Source of the DNA: Streptomyces venezuelae | GTDB taxonomy: Bacteria > Actinomycetota > Actinomycetes > Streptomycetales > Streptomycetaceae | NCBI RefSeq assembly: GCF_008642295.1 | Contig: NZ_CP029190.1 | Coordinates: forward strand, 6,741,501-6,805,500 | Length of the DNA stretch: 64,000 nt | Reading direction: 5' to 3' | In this document: in pieces, positions 1 to 8,878 of the stretch | How positions within the stretch are numbered: position 1 is the first letter of the stretch | Layout of the letters: each line of letters opens with the position of its first letter | Notes under the pieces: generated by a model | Database searches by the model: none | Seen by the model: only the letters and a program-made list of their open reading frames with translations | What the model was told of the DNA's origin: nothing | Made by a program: the position numbers and the translations under genes

Positions 1-1116
1 GGCGCGGTCCGGGCCGGTGGACTCGGCCCCGCCGACCACGGCGCGGGCGGTGAGTCCGAGCGCGATGCCGCGGGGCCAGTGCACCTGGACCCCGTCGGCG
101 GCCAGGGCCTGCGCGGCCTCGCCGAGCAGTTCGGTGACCTCCTCGTCGGCGAGTTCGACGGAGCCGGGAACGGCGGCGGTGAGCAGCGGGGTGAGCGGGG
201 CCCACAGGCGGGCCGCCCGGCGGAGCGCGAGCAGTGCGTCCATCCGGGCGCGCGGGGCGAAACCGGCGGCTGCGGCGCCCGAACCGGCCCACACCTCGGC
301 GGCATCGGCGACCACGGCCGGGTCGGAGAGGCTGTGCAGCTGGAGCACGGCACGGAAGCCGGGCGCCTCGGGTCGGCCAGGCCGGTCCGTCAGTTCGAGG
401 CGCAGGGAGATGCGTACGCCGGCATCGTGGCCGGCCGCGACCTCGGCGGCCCAGGAGCGCAGGCCGGGGTACCGGGCCGGCTCGGGCGCGGCGAAAGCCG
501 GTCCGCCTGCTGCGGCCGGGGCGGCGGGGGAGCGGGGGAGCGCGTCGGCGACCGCATCGAGGAAGGCGCGCAGCAGCGGCTCGGCTGCGGGCAGCCGCAG
601 CGTGCCGCCGTCGGCAGGGGCCGGGTCCACCGGGACGCAGCGGGCGGCAGCCGGCATCGCCGCGGCCAGCTCCCGTACGTGTGCGAGGTCCTCGGCGTCC
701 AGCGGGCCGATGCGCCAGGCATCGTGCTCGGTGGGGGACAGGCCGGGCAGCAGTAGCCCGCGGGCGGCGAAGCGCAGCGCGAGCAGGGCGGCGGCACCCC
801 AGAACGCGGCGGGGGACGTGTGGACGGGAGCGCCGTCAGGAGGGCCGGCCGCGGCGCGGGCCCGGGTGAGCAGCGGGAGCGCCTCCGCCACCGGCAGGAC
901 GAGAGCGGTCACGGTGGCCCGGCGGAGCTCGGGGGTGACGACGGTCAGTTCTTCGAGGGTTCCGGCCCGGTCGACCGGGCCGGCGACAGGGCCGACCGGG
1001 CTGCCCGGGCCGACCGGGCTGTCAGGGCGCCAGAACGCGACCCGGCCGGTGCGGGCGGGGTCGGCGGACAGGAAGACGGTGGAGCAGCGGATGAGGTCGG
1101 AGATCTCTGGGAGCAC
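1..1116 (-). CDS. SNF2-type DEAD/DEAH helicase, N-terminal part (3' end outside window)
   Basis: An open frame of 372 codons reads leftwards and leaves the window still open, so only the N-terminal region is present. It begins VLPEISDLIRC and contains GRVAFWRPD, LRLPAAEPLLRAFLDAVADAL and a long Ala/Leu/Arg-rich helical stretch. This resembles the N-terminal non-catalytic domain that precedes the SNF2 ATPase core in large Streptomyces helicases. Walker A and DEAH motifs would lie beyond the left edge, so activity cannot be checked here. I chose GTG at 1116 with GAGGA four bases upstream. The frame stays open further upstream (reading LVVKFEE before this point), so a start some 30 bases earlier is possible. 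It is divergent from the small membrane protein to its right. Confidence 0.75.
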   Translation of the reverse strand, partial: MLPEISDLIRCSTVFLSADPARTGRVAFWRPDSPVGPGSPVGPVAGPVDRAGTLEELTVVTPELRRATVTALVLPVAEALPLLTRARAAAGPPDGAPVHTSPAAFWGAAALLALRFAARGLLLPGLSPTEHDAWRIGPLDAEDLAHVRELAAAMPAAARCVPVDPAPADGGTLRLPAAEPLLRAFLDAVADALPRSPAAPAAAGGPAFAAPEPARYPGLRSWAAEVAAGHDAGVRISLRLELTDRPGRPEAPGFRAVLQLHSLSDPAVVADAAEVWAGSGAAAAGFAPRARMDALLALRRAARLWAPLTPLLTAAVPGSVELADEEVTELLGEAAQALAADGVQVHWPRGIALGLTARAVVGGAESTGPDRA

Positions 1117-1311
1117 GCATTCCTCAAACTTGACTACCAGGTACAGGGCGGACGACGGTACCCCACCGGACTGCCCGGGCGGGCGCGGCCCGGCCGTGAC
1201 CCGGGTCACGTTCCCGCCCGTTTACGGCACCGGGAACGGCCGGCCGTACCGGAGCGTTGTAGGGAGTGTTGGCCGACCCGGGAAGACCGACGCAGGGAGA
1301 GGTGTCAGGAG

Positions 1312-1500
1312 ATGTCGACAAGCGGGAAGGTTGCCGCCGCCGGAGTGGTGGCCGCCATCGTGCTGTTCTGGACGATCGGGTTCTGGCCGGGGCTGCTGGT
1401 CCTGATCGGCGTCCCGACTGCTGCCTATCTGCTGCTGGACTCCTCCCAGCGCCGCCGGCTGAAGCACGTCGCCAGGAACAGGAAGCAGATCGGCCGCTGA
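1312..1500 (+). CDS. small two-helix membrane protein, 62 aa
   Basis: A 62-residue protein starting MSTSGK. Two hydrophobic segments (about residues 7-22 and 24-42) are separated by a Trp-Pro turn (FWPG). They are followed by a strongly basic tail (RRRLKHVARNRKQIGR) that should face the cytoplasm by the positive-inside rule. Start: the ATG at 1312 has GAGAGG about nine bases upstream and AGGAG abutting it. The next gene, a MOSC protein, starts 28 bases later in the same direction, so the two may be co-transcribed. I recognise no family with a known function. Function unknown; a small integral membrane protein is what the sequence supports. Confidence 0.7.
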   Translation: MSTSGKVAAAGVVAAIVLFWTIGFWPGLLVLIGVPTAAYLLLDSSQRRRLKHVARNRKQIGR

Positions 1501-1528
1501 AGGCGGCAGGGGACAGGGGGGAAAGCGC

Positions 1529-2074
1529 ATGAGCTCGGCGGTCGTCAGGGCGGTCAGCAGCAACGCGGAGTATTCGTTCACCAAGCCCAACCGGGAGAGC
1601 ATCACCCTGCTCGCCGGTCTGGGCGTGGCGGGCGACGTCCACGCCGGGGTGACGGTCAGGCACCGTTCCCGGGTGGCCCAGGATCCGACCCAGCCCAACC
1701 TGCGGCAGGTCCACCTGATCCACCGCGAACTGTTCGAGGAGGTGGCCGAGTCCGGCTTCGAGGTCGCCCCCGGCCAGCTCGGCGAGAACGTGACCACCGC
1801 GGGCATCGACCTCCTCGGCCTGCCCCGCGGCACCGTCCTGCGCCTGGGCGAGGAGGCGGAGGTGGAGGTCACCGGCCTGCGCAACCCGTGCCTGCAGATA
1901 GACGGCTTCCAGGACGGCCTGCTCAGGCTCCTGGTCGGCCGGGACGACGAGGGCCGCATCGTCCGCAAGGGCGGGATCATGGGCGTGGTGAAGCACGGCG
2001 GGACCATCCGCCCCGGCGACCCCATCACCGTCACCCTGCCGCCCGAACCGCATGAGCCGCTCGACCGCGTCTGA
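1529..2074 (+). CDS. MOSC domain protein
   Basis: The 181-aa protein matches the MOSC (molybdenum cofactor sulfurase C-terminal) fold. It has the N-terminal GDVHAG signature, an internal GQLGENVTT motif and the diagnostic cysteine in RNPCLQID (Cys121). Known MOSC proteins bind the molybdenum cofactor or carry persulfide sulfur on this cysteine. Some (YiiM-like) detoxify N-hydroxylated bases, and which activity applies here is not visible. The length is typical of stand-alone MOSC proteins and no domain is missing. GGGGGAAAG lies just ahead of the ATG. It follows the 62-aa membrane protein by 28 bases and converges on the gene to its right. Confidence 0.88.
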   Translation: MSSAVVRAVSSNAEYSFTKPNRESITLLAGLGVAGDVHAGVTVRHRSRVAQDPTQPNLRQVHLIHRELFEEVAESGFEVAPGQLGENVTTAGIDLLGLPRGTVLRLGEEAEVEVTGLRNPCLQIDGFQDGLLRLLVGRDDEGRIVRKGGIMGVVKHGGTIRPGDPITVTLPPEPHEPLDRV

Positions 2075-2167
2075 TCCGGGCCGCCGGACGGCCTCCCTGG
2101 CGTGCGGCCTCCCCGCCGTGCGCGCGGCTTCCCCGCAGGTGCGGGCGGCCTCGCGGCCATGCGGGCG

Positions 2168-2980
2168 TCAGGACGGCCGTACGGCCACCCGTTCCAGGCC
2201 CGCCAGCAGTTCCGGCAGCTCCTCGTCCCGGGGTACCGGAATGACCCCGCTCGGCTCCTCGTCCAGCAGCACGAAGGCGACATCGTCGGTGCGGGCGACG
2301 AGCGACCACCCCGGGCCGTCCACCCGCAGCATCCGCGCATCCTCGCCCGCGAAGGACGACCGCACCCGCCCGGGCGGCGGCGGGGTCTCCGTGTAGCCGC
2401 GTGCCTCCGCCAGCACCCGGGCCAGCCCCGGGTGCACCACCGGAGCCTCCCCGTCCGCCTCGAACCGCTCCCGCCAGTCCCCCCATTGCAGGGCGATCTG
2501 GTCCGCGCCCATCCGGCGCTGCGCCGACCCCCACACCCCGGCCGACGGCGGTGCCAGCGGCACCCGCCCGGTGCCGTCCGCGCCCTGCTCCGGGTCGTGC
2601 GGTTCCGGTACGCCCGGCGCCGCGACCGCGAGCTCCAGCGGCCAGCCGGCCAGCGAGACCACGATGGTGCGCTCGTCCGGCGAGAGGTCGTACTCCATCC
2701 CGCAGTCCCAGGAGGCGATCGCCGTCGCGACGAGCGAGACGTCGTCGATGACCACGGTCCAGCGGGCGCCGTCCTCGTCCTGGCCGAGCACCAGCCCGTA
2801 CCCGTCCGGCACCGGCCGGACGCCGAGCAGCGCGCACGCCTGCGGATAGTCGTCGCCCAGGATGCTGGGGAACTGGGCGGGGGTCAGCAGTACGGCGGTC
2901 AGCACGTACAGCGAGCCGTCGTCCGCTGCTCCCCCACCCGCGCCGCCGGACCCCGCAGCTTCCTCGGACTCCTCGGACAC
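2168..2980 (-). CDS. conserved hypothetical protein, 270 aa
   Basis: I do not recognise a domain of known function. The protein opens with an acidic, Gly/Ser-rich disordered leader (about residues 1-22). It continues as a soluble alpha/beta protein with many acidic and Trp/Gly motifs (DDVSLVATAIASWDCGMEYDL, split by beta strands, and QWGDWRERFEADGE). There is no signal peptide, membrane segment or Cys cluster. Codon bias is fully Streptomyces-like, so it is a real gene. Two alternating regions rich in VxLxxxPWEL-type strands could hint at an immunity- or SMI1-like fold, but this is only an impression. The gene is divergent from the MpaB-type oxygenase, with a 136-base intergenic region that must hold both promoters. 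Confidence 0.7.
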   Translation of the reverse strand: MSEESEEAAGSGGAGGGAADDGSLYVLTAVLLTPAQFPSILGDDYPQACALLGVRPVPDGYGLVLGQDEDGARWTVVIDDVSLVATAIASWDCGMEYDLSPDERTIVVSLAGWPLELAVAAPGVPEPHDPEQGADGTGRVPLAPPSAGVWGSAQRRMGADQIALQWGDWRERFEADGEAPVVHPGLARVLAEARGYTETPPPPGRVRSSFAGEDARMLRVDGPGWSLVARTDDVAFVLLDEEPSGVIPVPRDEELPELLAGLERVAVRPS

Positions 2981-3116
2981 ATCGCCTCCCGGTCGTTCTC
3001 TCGTCGGCGCACCCTAACCAGCGGGTAACCCGCACGTCGAGAGCGCGCGAGAGGCGATTTTCAAGGCCGCTGCCTGCACGTAGAGTTGGCCCTCCGCCAC
3101 AGAAAGGCAGACCCCG

Positions 3117-4040
3117 GTGCAGCGTTACGACCGGCTGAAGGAAATCCTCCGCCTCGACCCCGACCAGGATTTCCTCACCATCTACCGGCTCACCGCCACC
3201 TACGAGTTCCCCTGGGACTTCACCCGCGCCCTGGAGCTCGCCCTCTACCGCACCTACGCCGTCCCGAGCATCGGGCGCCTGCTCGCCGAGACCGCGGAGT
3301 TCACCGACCGCCCGCAGCGCCGCTACGACGACACCGCGCTGCTCCTGGACGCGGTGGTGGAGCACGGCTACGAGAGCGACACCGGGCGCACCGCGATCCG
3401 CCGCATCAACCAGATGCACCGCAGCTACGACATCAGCAACGAGGACATGCGCTACGTCCTGTGCACGTTCGTGGTGATTCCCAAGCGGTGGCTGGAGGCG
3501 TACGGCTGGCGTGCGCTCACCGCCCACGAATGCCGGGCCGCCGCCAACTACTACGCAACCCTCGGCCGCCATATGGGCATCAAGGACATTCCGGCCTCCT
3601 ACGAGGAGTTCGAAAGCACCCTGGATGCCTACGAAAAGGAACACTTCGGCTGGGACGAGGGTGGCCGCCAGGTCGCCGATGCCACCCTGGACCTGATGGC
3701 CTCCTGGTACCCCGCCCCGCTCGCCCCGCTGTTGCGCAGCGCGAGCCTGGCCCTCCTGGACGAGCCGCTGCTGCACGCCTTCCGGTACGAGCAGCCCGGC
3801 CCGGCCGTACGGAAGCTGGTCCGGGGAGCGCTCCGGCTGCGCGGCCGGGCGGTGCGGCTGCTGCCCCCGCGCAGTGCCCCGCACTACGCCCGCCAGAACC
3901 CGGAGATCAAGAGCTACCCCGGCGGCTACGACGTGGGTGAGCTCGGTACCCACCCGGTTCCCGGCAGCGGGGGCTGTCCGGTTCCGCACCAGCGCCGGGC
4001 CGAGGGCGCCGACGCGCAGCCCGGCGGCCCGGGCAGCTGA
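3117..4040 (+). CDS. MpaB/Lcp-type (DUF2236) oxygenase family protein
   Basis: The 307-aa protein belongs to the DUF2236 group that includes the mycophenolic-acid enzyme MpaB and the rubber oxygenase Lcp, which are b-type haem proteins. The supporting regions are RRINQMHRSYDISNEDMRY (the position of the characteristic arginine/histidine helix), a following FVVIPKRWLEAYGWR helix and AAANYYATLGRHMGIKDIP. There is no signal peptide, so it is probably cytoplasmic, unlike secreted Lcp. The substrate is not predictable. Start: GTG 3117 (reads MQRYDRLKEIL). The C-terminal 35 residues are low-complexity Gly/Pro. It stands alone between a divergent hypothetical gene and a convergent methyltransferase. 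Confidence 0.75.
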   Translation: MQRYDRLKEILRLDPDQDFLTIYRLTATYEFPWDFTRALELALYRTYAVPSIGRLLAETAEFTDRPQRRYDDTALLLDAVVEHGYESDTGRTAIRRINQMHRSYDISNEDMRYVLCTFVVIPKRWLEAYGWRALTAHECRAAANYYATLGRHMGIKDIPASYEEFESTLDAYEKEHFGWDEGGRQVADATLDLMASWYPAPLAPLLRSASLALLDEPLLHAFRYEQPGPAVRKLVRGALRLRGRAVRLLPPRSAPHYARQNPEIKSYPGGYDVGELGTHPVPGSGGCPVPHQRRAEGADAQPGGPGS

Positions 4041-4070
4041 CACCGGCCGGGCGGCGGTCCGGGCAGCCGG

Positions 4071-4126
4071 CGCCCGCCGCGGTCCGGGGGCAGCCGTGGT
4101 CGCCCGCCGCGGTCCGGCGGCAGCCG
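4071..4126. repeat. two 26-bp direct repeats (one mismatch)
   Basis: Copies lie at 4071-4096 and 4101-4126, with a 30-base period and a single difference (GGGGG versus GGCGG). A degenerate half-unit precedes them. They sit between the convergent oxygenase and methyltransferase genes. The copies are G/C-rich and can pair into hairpins, so a transcription-end role is possible. Confidence 0.75.
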
Positions 4127-4133
4127 CGTCGGC

Positions 4134-4742
4134 TCAGGCCGCCCGTACCGCCACGGCCAGGAACCGGGCGTCCTCGTCGGCGTACGAGGTCATCTCCCAG
4201 CCCGAACCGGCCAGCAGCGGACCGAGGTTGTGCTCGGCCCGCAGATCGTCCGGGGTGAGCTCCCGGCCGTGCCGGGCCGCCAGTGCGGCTCGCCCGATCG
4301 GGTGAAACAGGGCCAGCCGGCCGCCCGGCCGGACCACCCGCGCCAGCTCGCGCAGGTTCCCCGCCGGATCGGGCAGGTGCGCGATCAGCCCGGCGCCGAA
4401 CACGGCGTCCAGACAGCCGTCGCGCAACGGCAGCCGGGCGACGTCGGCGAGCAGCAGCGCCCCCTCGGCGTCCCGCCCGGCGCGCACCGCGGCGGCCAGC
4501 ATCTCCGGGGTCAGGTCCGCCCCGATCACGGTCCCGGCGGGACCGACGGCCGCCCGCAGCGCGGACAGCGCCCGGCCGGTGCCACAGCCGGCGTCCAGCA
4601 CCCGGTCCCCGGGCCGCAGCCCGAACTCCGCCACGGCGGTGGCGAAGGCGGGGCCGTCCCCGGGGAACTTGCGGTCCCAGTCCGCGGCCCGGGCTCCGAA
4701 GAACTCACGTACGTGTGTCTGGTCGTCGCTCATACAGGCCAT
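4134..4742 (-). CDS. class I SAM-dependent methyltransferase
   Basis: The protein is a Rossmann-fold methyltransferase of the UbiE/Methyltransf_11 type. Motif I is LDAGCGTGRALSAL, followed by IGADLTPEML (acidic residue binding the SAM ribose), LLADVARLPL and the motif IV-V region FGAGLIAHLPDP with VRPGGRLALF. Methyl acceptor unknown; it could be a small molecule. Two starts are possible: ATG 4742 (MACMSDD) and ATG 4733 (MSDDQTH). I give the longer because GGGGCGG lies just ahead of it. About 200 aa is normal for the family. It is divergent from the MHYT gene with about 150 bases between them. Confidence 0.85.
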   Translation of the reverse strand: MACMSDDQTHVREFFGARAADWDRKFPGDGPAFATAVAEFGLRPGDRVLDAGCGTGRALSALRAAVGPAGTVIGADLTPEMLAAAVRAGRDAEGALLLADVARLPLRDGCLDAVFGAGLIAHLPDPAGNLRELARVVRPGGRLALFHPIGRAALAARHGRELTPDDLRAEHNLGPLLAGSGWEMTSYADEDARFLAVAVRAA

Positions 4743-4894
4743 GATGCCGCCCCGCGCCACCTCTGCGGACCGTGCGCAGAGAGACACCCGGTGTGATCGA
4801 ACGCGAACGTATCTCTGTCATATTCCAGCAGTTCCAGCAGCTTTCGAAATGCGCCCCTTGTTCGCGCCCTCACCCGGACTAGCGTCCGTTGGCC

Positions 4895-5671
4895 ATGGGA
4901 CACCTGGACCACGCAGCCTATGGCTGGCTGACACCCGCCCTCTCCTATGTGATGGCATCGATCGGCGCGGCCCTCGGGCTGCGCTGCACCGTCCGCGCGC
5001 TCGCCGCCACCGGACGCTCCCGCCGCAACTGGCTGATCACCGCGGCCTCCGCCATCGGCACCGGCATCTGGACCATGCACTTCGTGGCCATGCTCGGCTT
5101 CAGCGTCACCGGCACCCGGATCCACTACAACGTGCCGCTGACCATCCTCAGTCTGCTCGTCGCCATGACCGTGGTCGGCGCCGGAGTCTTCGCCGTGGGC
5201 TACGGCAAGGACCGCGGCCGGGCGCTCGTCCTCGGCGGCCTCACCACCGGCCTCGGCGTGGCCAGCATGCACTACCTGGGCATGGCAGCCCTCCGCCTGC
5301 ACGGCCGCATCTCCTACGACCCGCTCACCGTGGGCATCTCCGTCGCCATCGCGGTGGTCGCCGCCACCGCAGCCCTCTGGGCCGCGCTCAACATCAAGTC
5401 CCCGCTGGCCGTCGCCGTCGCCTCCCTGGTCATGGGAGCCGCGGTGAGCAGCATGCACTACACCGGGATGATGGCCGTCGGCGTCACCGTCACGCCCTCC
5501 GACGCGGCCCTGCCCGGCGCCACCGCCATGCAGTTCATCTTCCCCCTCGCCGTCGGCCTCGGCTCCTATCTCTTCATCACCGCCGCCTTCGTCGCCCTTT
5601 CCCCGACCGCCGACGAACGCGCAGCCTCCGCCCACGCCCGCCGCCTCGGCGAAGGCGCCACCGCCCACTAG
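4895..5671 (+). CDS. MHYT-domain integral membrane sensor
   Basis: A 258-aa, seven-helix membrane protein with three evenly spaced MHYT-type motifs: TMHFVAM (61-66), SMHYLGM (125-130) and SMHYTGM (187-192). Known MHYT domains are proposed to bind copper through the Met/His pairs and to sense oxygen, CO or NO. They are usually fused to output domains such as GGDEF/EAL or kinases. Here there is no fused output: the protein ends with a short cytoplasmic tail. Start: ATG 4895 is preferred; a TTG two codons earlier (4889) is possible, and no clear ribosome site is visible for either. The conservon operon starts 71 bases downstream in the same direction, so the MHYT protein may supply the input for that system. 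That link is inferred from position only. Confidence 0.9.
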   Translation: MGHLDHAAYGWLTPALSYVMASIGAALGLRCTVRALAATGRSRRNWLITAASAIGTGIWTMHFVAMLGFSVTGTRIHYNVPLTILSLLVAMTVVGAGVFAVGYGKDRGRALVLGGLTTGLGVASMHYLGMAALRLHGRISYDPLTVGISVAIAVVAATAALWAALNIKSPLAVAVASLVMGAAVSSMHYTGMMAVGVTVTPSDAALPGATAMQFIFPLAVGLGSYLFITAAFVALSPTADERAASAHARRLGEGATAH

Positions 5672-5742
5672 GGGCCCCGGCCCCGACTCTCCCGCAGAAC
5701 CCCGTAAAACCCAGCAGAACCCGCACCCGGAACGAGGAACCC

Positions 5743-8421
5743 ATGCGCACATCCCGCAGGAGACCGGCCGACCCGGTGCCCCGGCCGCCCGCGCCCCCGG
5801 CCCGGGGCCGCCGGGCCCACGCCGGACTGCCCGCCGAGGAGCCCGCCCCCGAGTACGACCCCGAGCCCGCCCCCGAACGACGGCAGACGGCGGGCCTCCG
5901 TACCGCCCGCAGGCCGCCCGTGTTCGCGCGGCCCCGCACCGTCCGCGCGAAGATCGTCGCCCTGCTGATGGTCCCGGTGGTCTCCCTCCTCACCCTCTGG
6001 GCCTTCGCCACCGTCAGCACCGCCCAGGACATCGCCCGGCTCAGCCGCATCCAGCGCATCGACACGGAACTCCGCATCCCGCTCGGCCGTGCCGTCGCCG
6101 AACTCCAGGCGGAACGCCGTGCGGCCGTCCGCGTCCTGGCCGACCCCGGTACGGAACCCACCGCCTCCTTCGAACAGCAGGGCCGCGACACCGACACCGC
6201 CGTCCGGCGGCTGCGCCTCGGGGGCGGCCACACCGTCGCCGACGCCGGCGACTATTCGGCCGAGACCGCCACCCGCCTGCGCGCCTTCGTCGAGGCCGCC
6301 GAAGCCCTCGGCTCCGCCCGTACCGACATCGGCGCCCGCCGGGCCACCCCAATCACGGCCTACGAGACCTACACCCGGGTCATCGAAGCCGCGCTCACCG
6401 CCGGCGGCGCCCTCACCGGAATCCCCGGCGCAGACCTCGGCGCCGACGGCCGCGTCCTCCTCGAATTCGCCCGGGCCGGCGAACTCCTGGCCCGGGAGGA
6501 CGCCCTGCTCGCCACCCCCGGCCAGCGCACCGCTGAAACGCTTCGCCATCTGACCGGCACCGTCGAAACCCGCCGCGCCCTCACCGAAGCCGTCGCCCGC
6601 GACCTGCCTGCCGCCGAAGCGGCATCCTGGCGGACCACCGTCACCGGCGCCGGCTACGCCGACCTCACCGCGGCCGAGGACCGTGCGCTCGCCGCCGGTA
6701 CCGGACGCGATGCCCAGGGTGCCCCGGCCGGCTGGGAACCGGCCTACACCGCCGTCGCCCAGGCCATGGCAGACCTGACAACCGCCGCCCACGACCACGC
6801 CGCCGACCGCGCCGACCCCTTCGCCGAGGGCGCCCTCAGCCCGGCCGGGGCCGCCGTCCTGCTCGGCCTCGCGGCCGTCGCCGCCTCCCTCGTCATCTCC
6901 GTACGGATCGGCCGGGCCCTGGTCATCGAGCTCGTGTCACTGCGCAACGGCGCCCTGGAGATCGCCCACCGCAAACTCCCGCACGCCATGGAACGCCTCC
7001 GGGCCGGCGAGGACATCGACGTCCTCGCCGAAACCCCGGCCCCGGCCCCCGCAGAGGACGAGATCGCCCAGGTCGGCGAGGCGCTCTCCACCGTGCACCG
7101 GGCCGCCCTCTCCGCTGCCGTCGAACGCGCCGAACTCGCCAGCGGGATCTCCGGGGTGTTCGTCAACCTCGCCCGCCGCAGCCAGGTCCTCGTCCACCGC
7201 CAGCTCACCCTGCTCGACTCCATGGAACGCCGCGCCGACGACCCCGGCGAACTCGGCGACCTCTTCCGGCTCGACCACCTCACCACCCGCATGCGCCGCC
7301 ACGCGGAAAGCCTGATCATCCTGTCCGGGGCCGCCCCCGGCCGCGCCTGGCGGATGCCGGTCCCGCTCACCACCGTCGTCCGTGCCGCCGTCTCCGAGAT
7401 CGAGGACTACCCGCGCGTCGAGGTCAGCCGGCTCGCCGAAGCGGCCGTCGTCGGTGCCGCCGTCGCCGACCTCACCCACCTGCTCGCCGAACTCATCGAG
7501 AACGCCACCCAGTTCTCCCCGCCCCACACCAAAGTCCGGGTCACCGGCGAGCCGGTGGGCACCGGATACGCCCTCGAAGTGGAGGACCGCGGACTGGGCA
7601 TGGGCCGCGACACCCTCGCCGACGCCAACCGCCGCATCGAACAGTCCGAGGCGCTCGACCTCTTCGACAGCGACCGGCTCGGTCTGTTCGTGGTCAGCCG
7701 GCTCGCCGCCCGCCACGCCATCCGGGTCCACCTGCGCACCTCGCCGTACGGGGGCACCACCGCCGTGGTGCTGTTGCCCAACTCCCTGCTCCAGGCCGCC
7801 CTCCCGGCAGGCCGGCCCGCGCCGGAAGCCGCCGCTTCGGAACCGGAACCGGAACTGGAACCGGAACTGGCCGTCCTGGAACGGGCCGCCCGGTCCGGCG
7901 TACCGGAATCCGTCCGCGGTGCCACGCCGCCCCTGCCGCCGCCACGCGCGATACGGGAACCCGTACGCGCCGCCGGCCCGCCCCGGCCCCGACCGGAACC
8001 AGCAGTTGAACCGGAACCCGAGGGTGAACCCGGCCCCGGGCCGGCCGCGGGCCCGGCACCGGAGCGGTCGCCCGCACTCCGGCCCGCGGGCGGCGCCCCG
8101 GTGACCACCCTCCGGTTGCGCGGTCCCGCCGGCCCGGCCTCCCCCCGTACCGGACCCACCGCCAGGACCACCGCCCCCGCCACCCCCCTCGCCGAGGTCA
8201 CCGAACTGCCCCGGCGGGTCCGGCAGGCCAGCCTCGTCCCCCAGCTGCGCGAGGTCCCCGACCGGTCCGCCGCCCCGGCCGGCCCCCGTACCCCGCAGGA
8301 CCCGCCCGGCCGCAGCCCCGAAGAGGTCCGCGACCGGATGACGGCCTACCGGGCGGGCTGGACCCGCGGCACCGAGGACGCCACGACGCACGCACACAGC
8401 AGCGAAGGAGAACAGCCGTGA
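5743..8421 (+). CDS. cvnA: conservon sensor histidine-kinase-like protein CvnA
   Basis: An 892-aa CvnA-type protein. It has a Pro/Arg-rich cytoplasmic N-terminus, TM1 at about 71-92, a roughly 270-residue helical extracytoplasmic domain of the nitrate-sensor type, and TM2 at about 367-387. A dimerisation region follows (DHLTTRMRRHAESL), then a HATPase domain with the N-box ELIENATQFSP (about 583-593) and G-box EDRGLGMG (about 614-621). A 200-residue tail is rich in Glu-Pro. No canonical phospho-accepting H-box is evident, as in other conservon kinases. In S. coelicolor, conservon proteins form a membrane complex resembling eukaryotic G-protein-coupled signalling. GAGGA lies five bases before the ATG. 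It overlaps cvnB by four bases (GTGA), so the two are translationally coupled. Confidence 0.93.
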   Translation: MRTSRRRPADPVPRPPAPPARGRRAHAGLPAEEPAPEYDPEPAPERRQTAGLRTARRPPVFARPRTVRAKIVALLMVPVVSLLTLWAFATVSTAQDIARLSRIQRIDTELRIPLGRAVAELQAERRAAVRVLADPGTEPTASFEQQGRDTDTAVRRLRLGGGHTVADAGDYSAETATRLRAFVEAAEALGSARTDIGARRATPITAYETYTRVIEAALTAGGALTGIPGADLGADGRVLLEFARAGELLAREDALLATPGQRTAETLRHLTGTVETRRALTEAVARDLPAAEAASWRTTVTGAGYADLTAAEDRALAAGTGRDAQGAPAGWEPAYTAVAQAMADLTTAAHDHAADRADPFAEGALSPAGAAVLLGLAAVAASLVISVRIGRALVIELVSLRNGALEIAHRKLPHAMERLRAGEDIDVLAETPAPAPAEDEIAQVGEALSTVHRAALSAAVERAELASGISGVFVNLARRSQVLVHRQLTLLDSMERRADDPGELGDLFRLDHLTTRMRRHAESLIILSGAAPGRAWRMPVPLTTVVRAAVSEIEDYPRVEVSRLAEAAVVGAAVADLTHLLAELIENATQFSPPHTKVRVTGEPVGTGYALEVEDRGLGMGRDTLADANRRIEQSEALDLFDSDRLGLFVVSRLAARHAIRVHLRTSPYGGTTAVVLLPNSLLQAALPAGRPAPEAAASEPEPELEPELAVLERAARSGVPESVRGATPPLPPPRAIREPVRAAGPPRPRPEPAVEPEPEGEPGPGPAAGPAPERSPALRPAGGAPVTTLRLRGPAGPASPRTGPTARTTAPATPLAEVTELPRRVRQASLVPQLREVPDRSAAPAGPRTPQDPPGRSPEEVRDRMTAYRAGWTRGTEDATTHAHSSEGEQP

Positions 8422-8864
8422 TCGAACACCGCAGGATCGACCTCGAAGGCACCACCCGCCGCGGGGGCGAACTGGACTGGCTGCTGGACGACCTGGTCCA
8501 CCGGGTCCGCGAGGTCCGGCACGCCGTCGTCCTGTCCAACGACGGCCTGGCCGTCGGATCCTCCAGCGCGCTCAGCCGCGAGGACGCAGAACACCTGGCC
8601 GCCGTCGCCTCCGGGTTCCACAGCCTCGCCAAGGGCGCCGGACGGCACTTCCACGCCGGGGGCGTCCGCCAGACCATGGTCGAGATGGACGAGGGCTTCC
8701 TGTTCGTCGCCGCGGCGGGCGACGGCTCCTGCCTCGCCGTGCTCAGCTCGGCATCGGCCGACATCGGGCTGATCGCCTATGAGATGGCGCGCCTGGTCAA
8801 ACGGGTCGGCGAGCACCTGTACACCCCGCCGCGGTTCGCGGCGCACCCCCCGACCGCGGGCTGA
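8418..8864 (+). CDS. cvnB: conservon roadblock/LC7 protein CvnB
   Basis: A 148-aa single-domain roadblock/LC7 protein. The conserved stretch runs from ELDWLLDDL through RHAVVLSNDGL, EDAEHLAAV and VRQTMVEMDEGFLFV to GSCLAVLSS and VGEHL. Roadblock proteins in this setting are taken to control the nucleotide state of the partner small GTPase (CvnD). The start GTG 8418 overlaps the cvnA stop. A second copy about 70 percent identical over the domain lies at 11475-11873. The C-terminal tail after VGEHLYTP is short and disordered. Confidence 0.93.
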   Translation: MIEHRRIDLEGTTRRGGELDWLLDDLVHRVREVRHAVVLSNDGLAVGSSSALSREDAEHLAAVASGFHSLAKGAGRHFHAGGVRQTMVEMDEGFLFVAAAGDGSCLAVLSSASADIGLIAYEMARLVKRVGEHLYTPPRFAAHPPTAG

Positions 8865-8878
8865 GGACGGACCGGAAC

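Noticed and set aside
4071..4126. Tandem repeats considered as a CRISPR array
   Set aside because: Only two copies, a four-base spacer and no cas genes. The same applies to the repeats at 11885-11926 and 40324-40372.
4579..5742. A possible 388-residue N-terminal extension of CvnA
   Set aside because: It would overlap the methyltransferase and MHYT genes in other frames. The ATG at 5743 has a good ribosome site and the protein then has the normal CvnA length.
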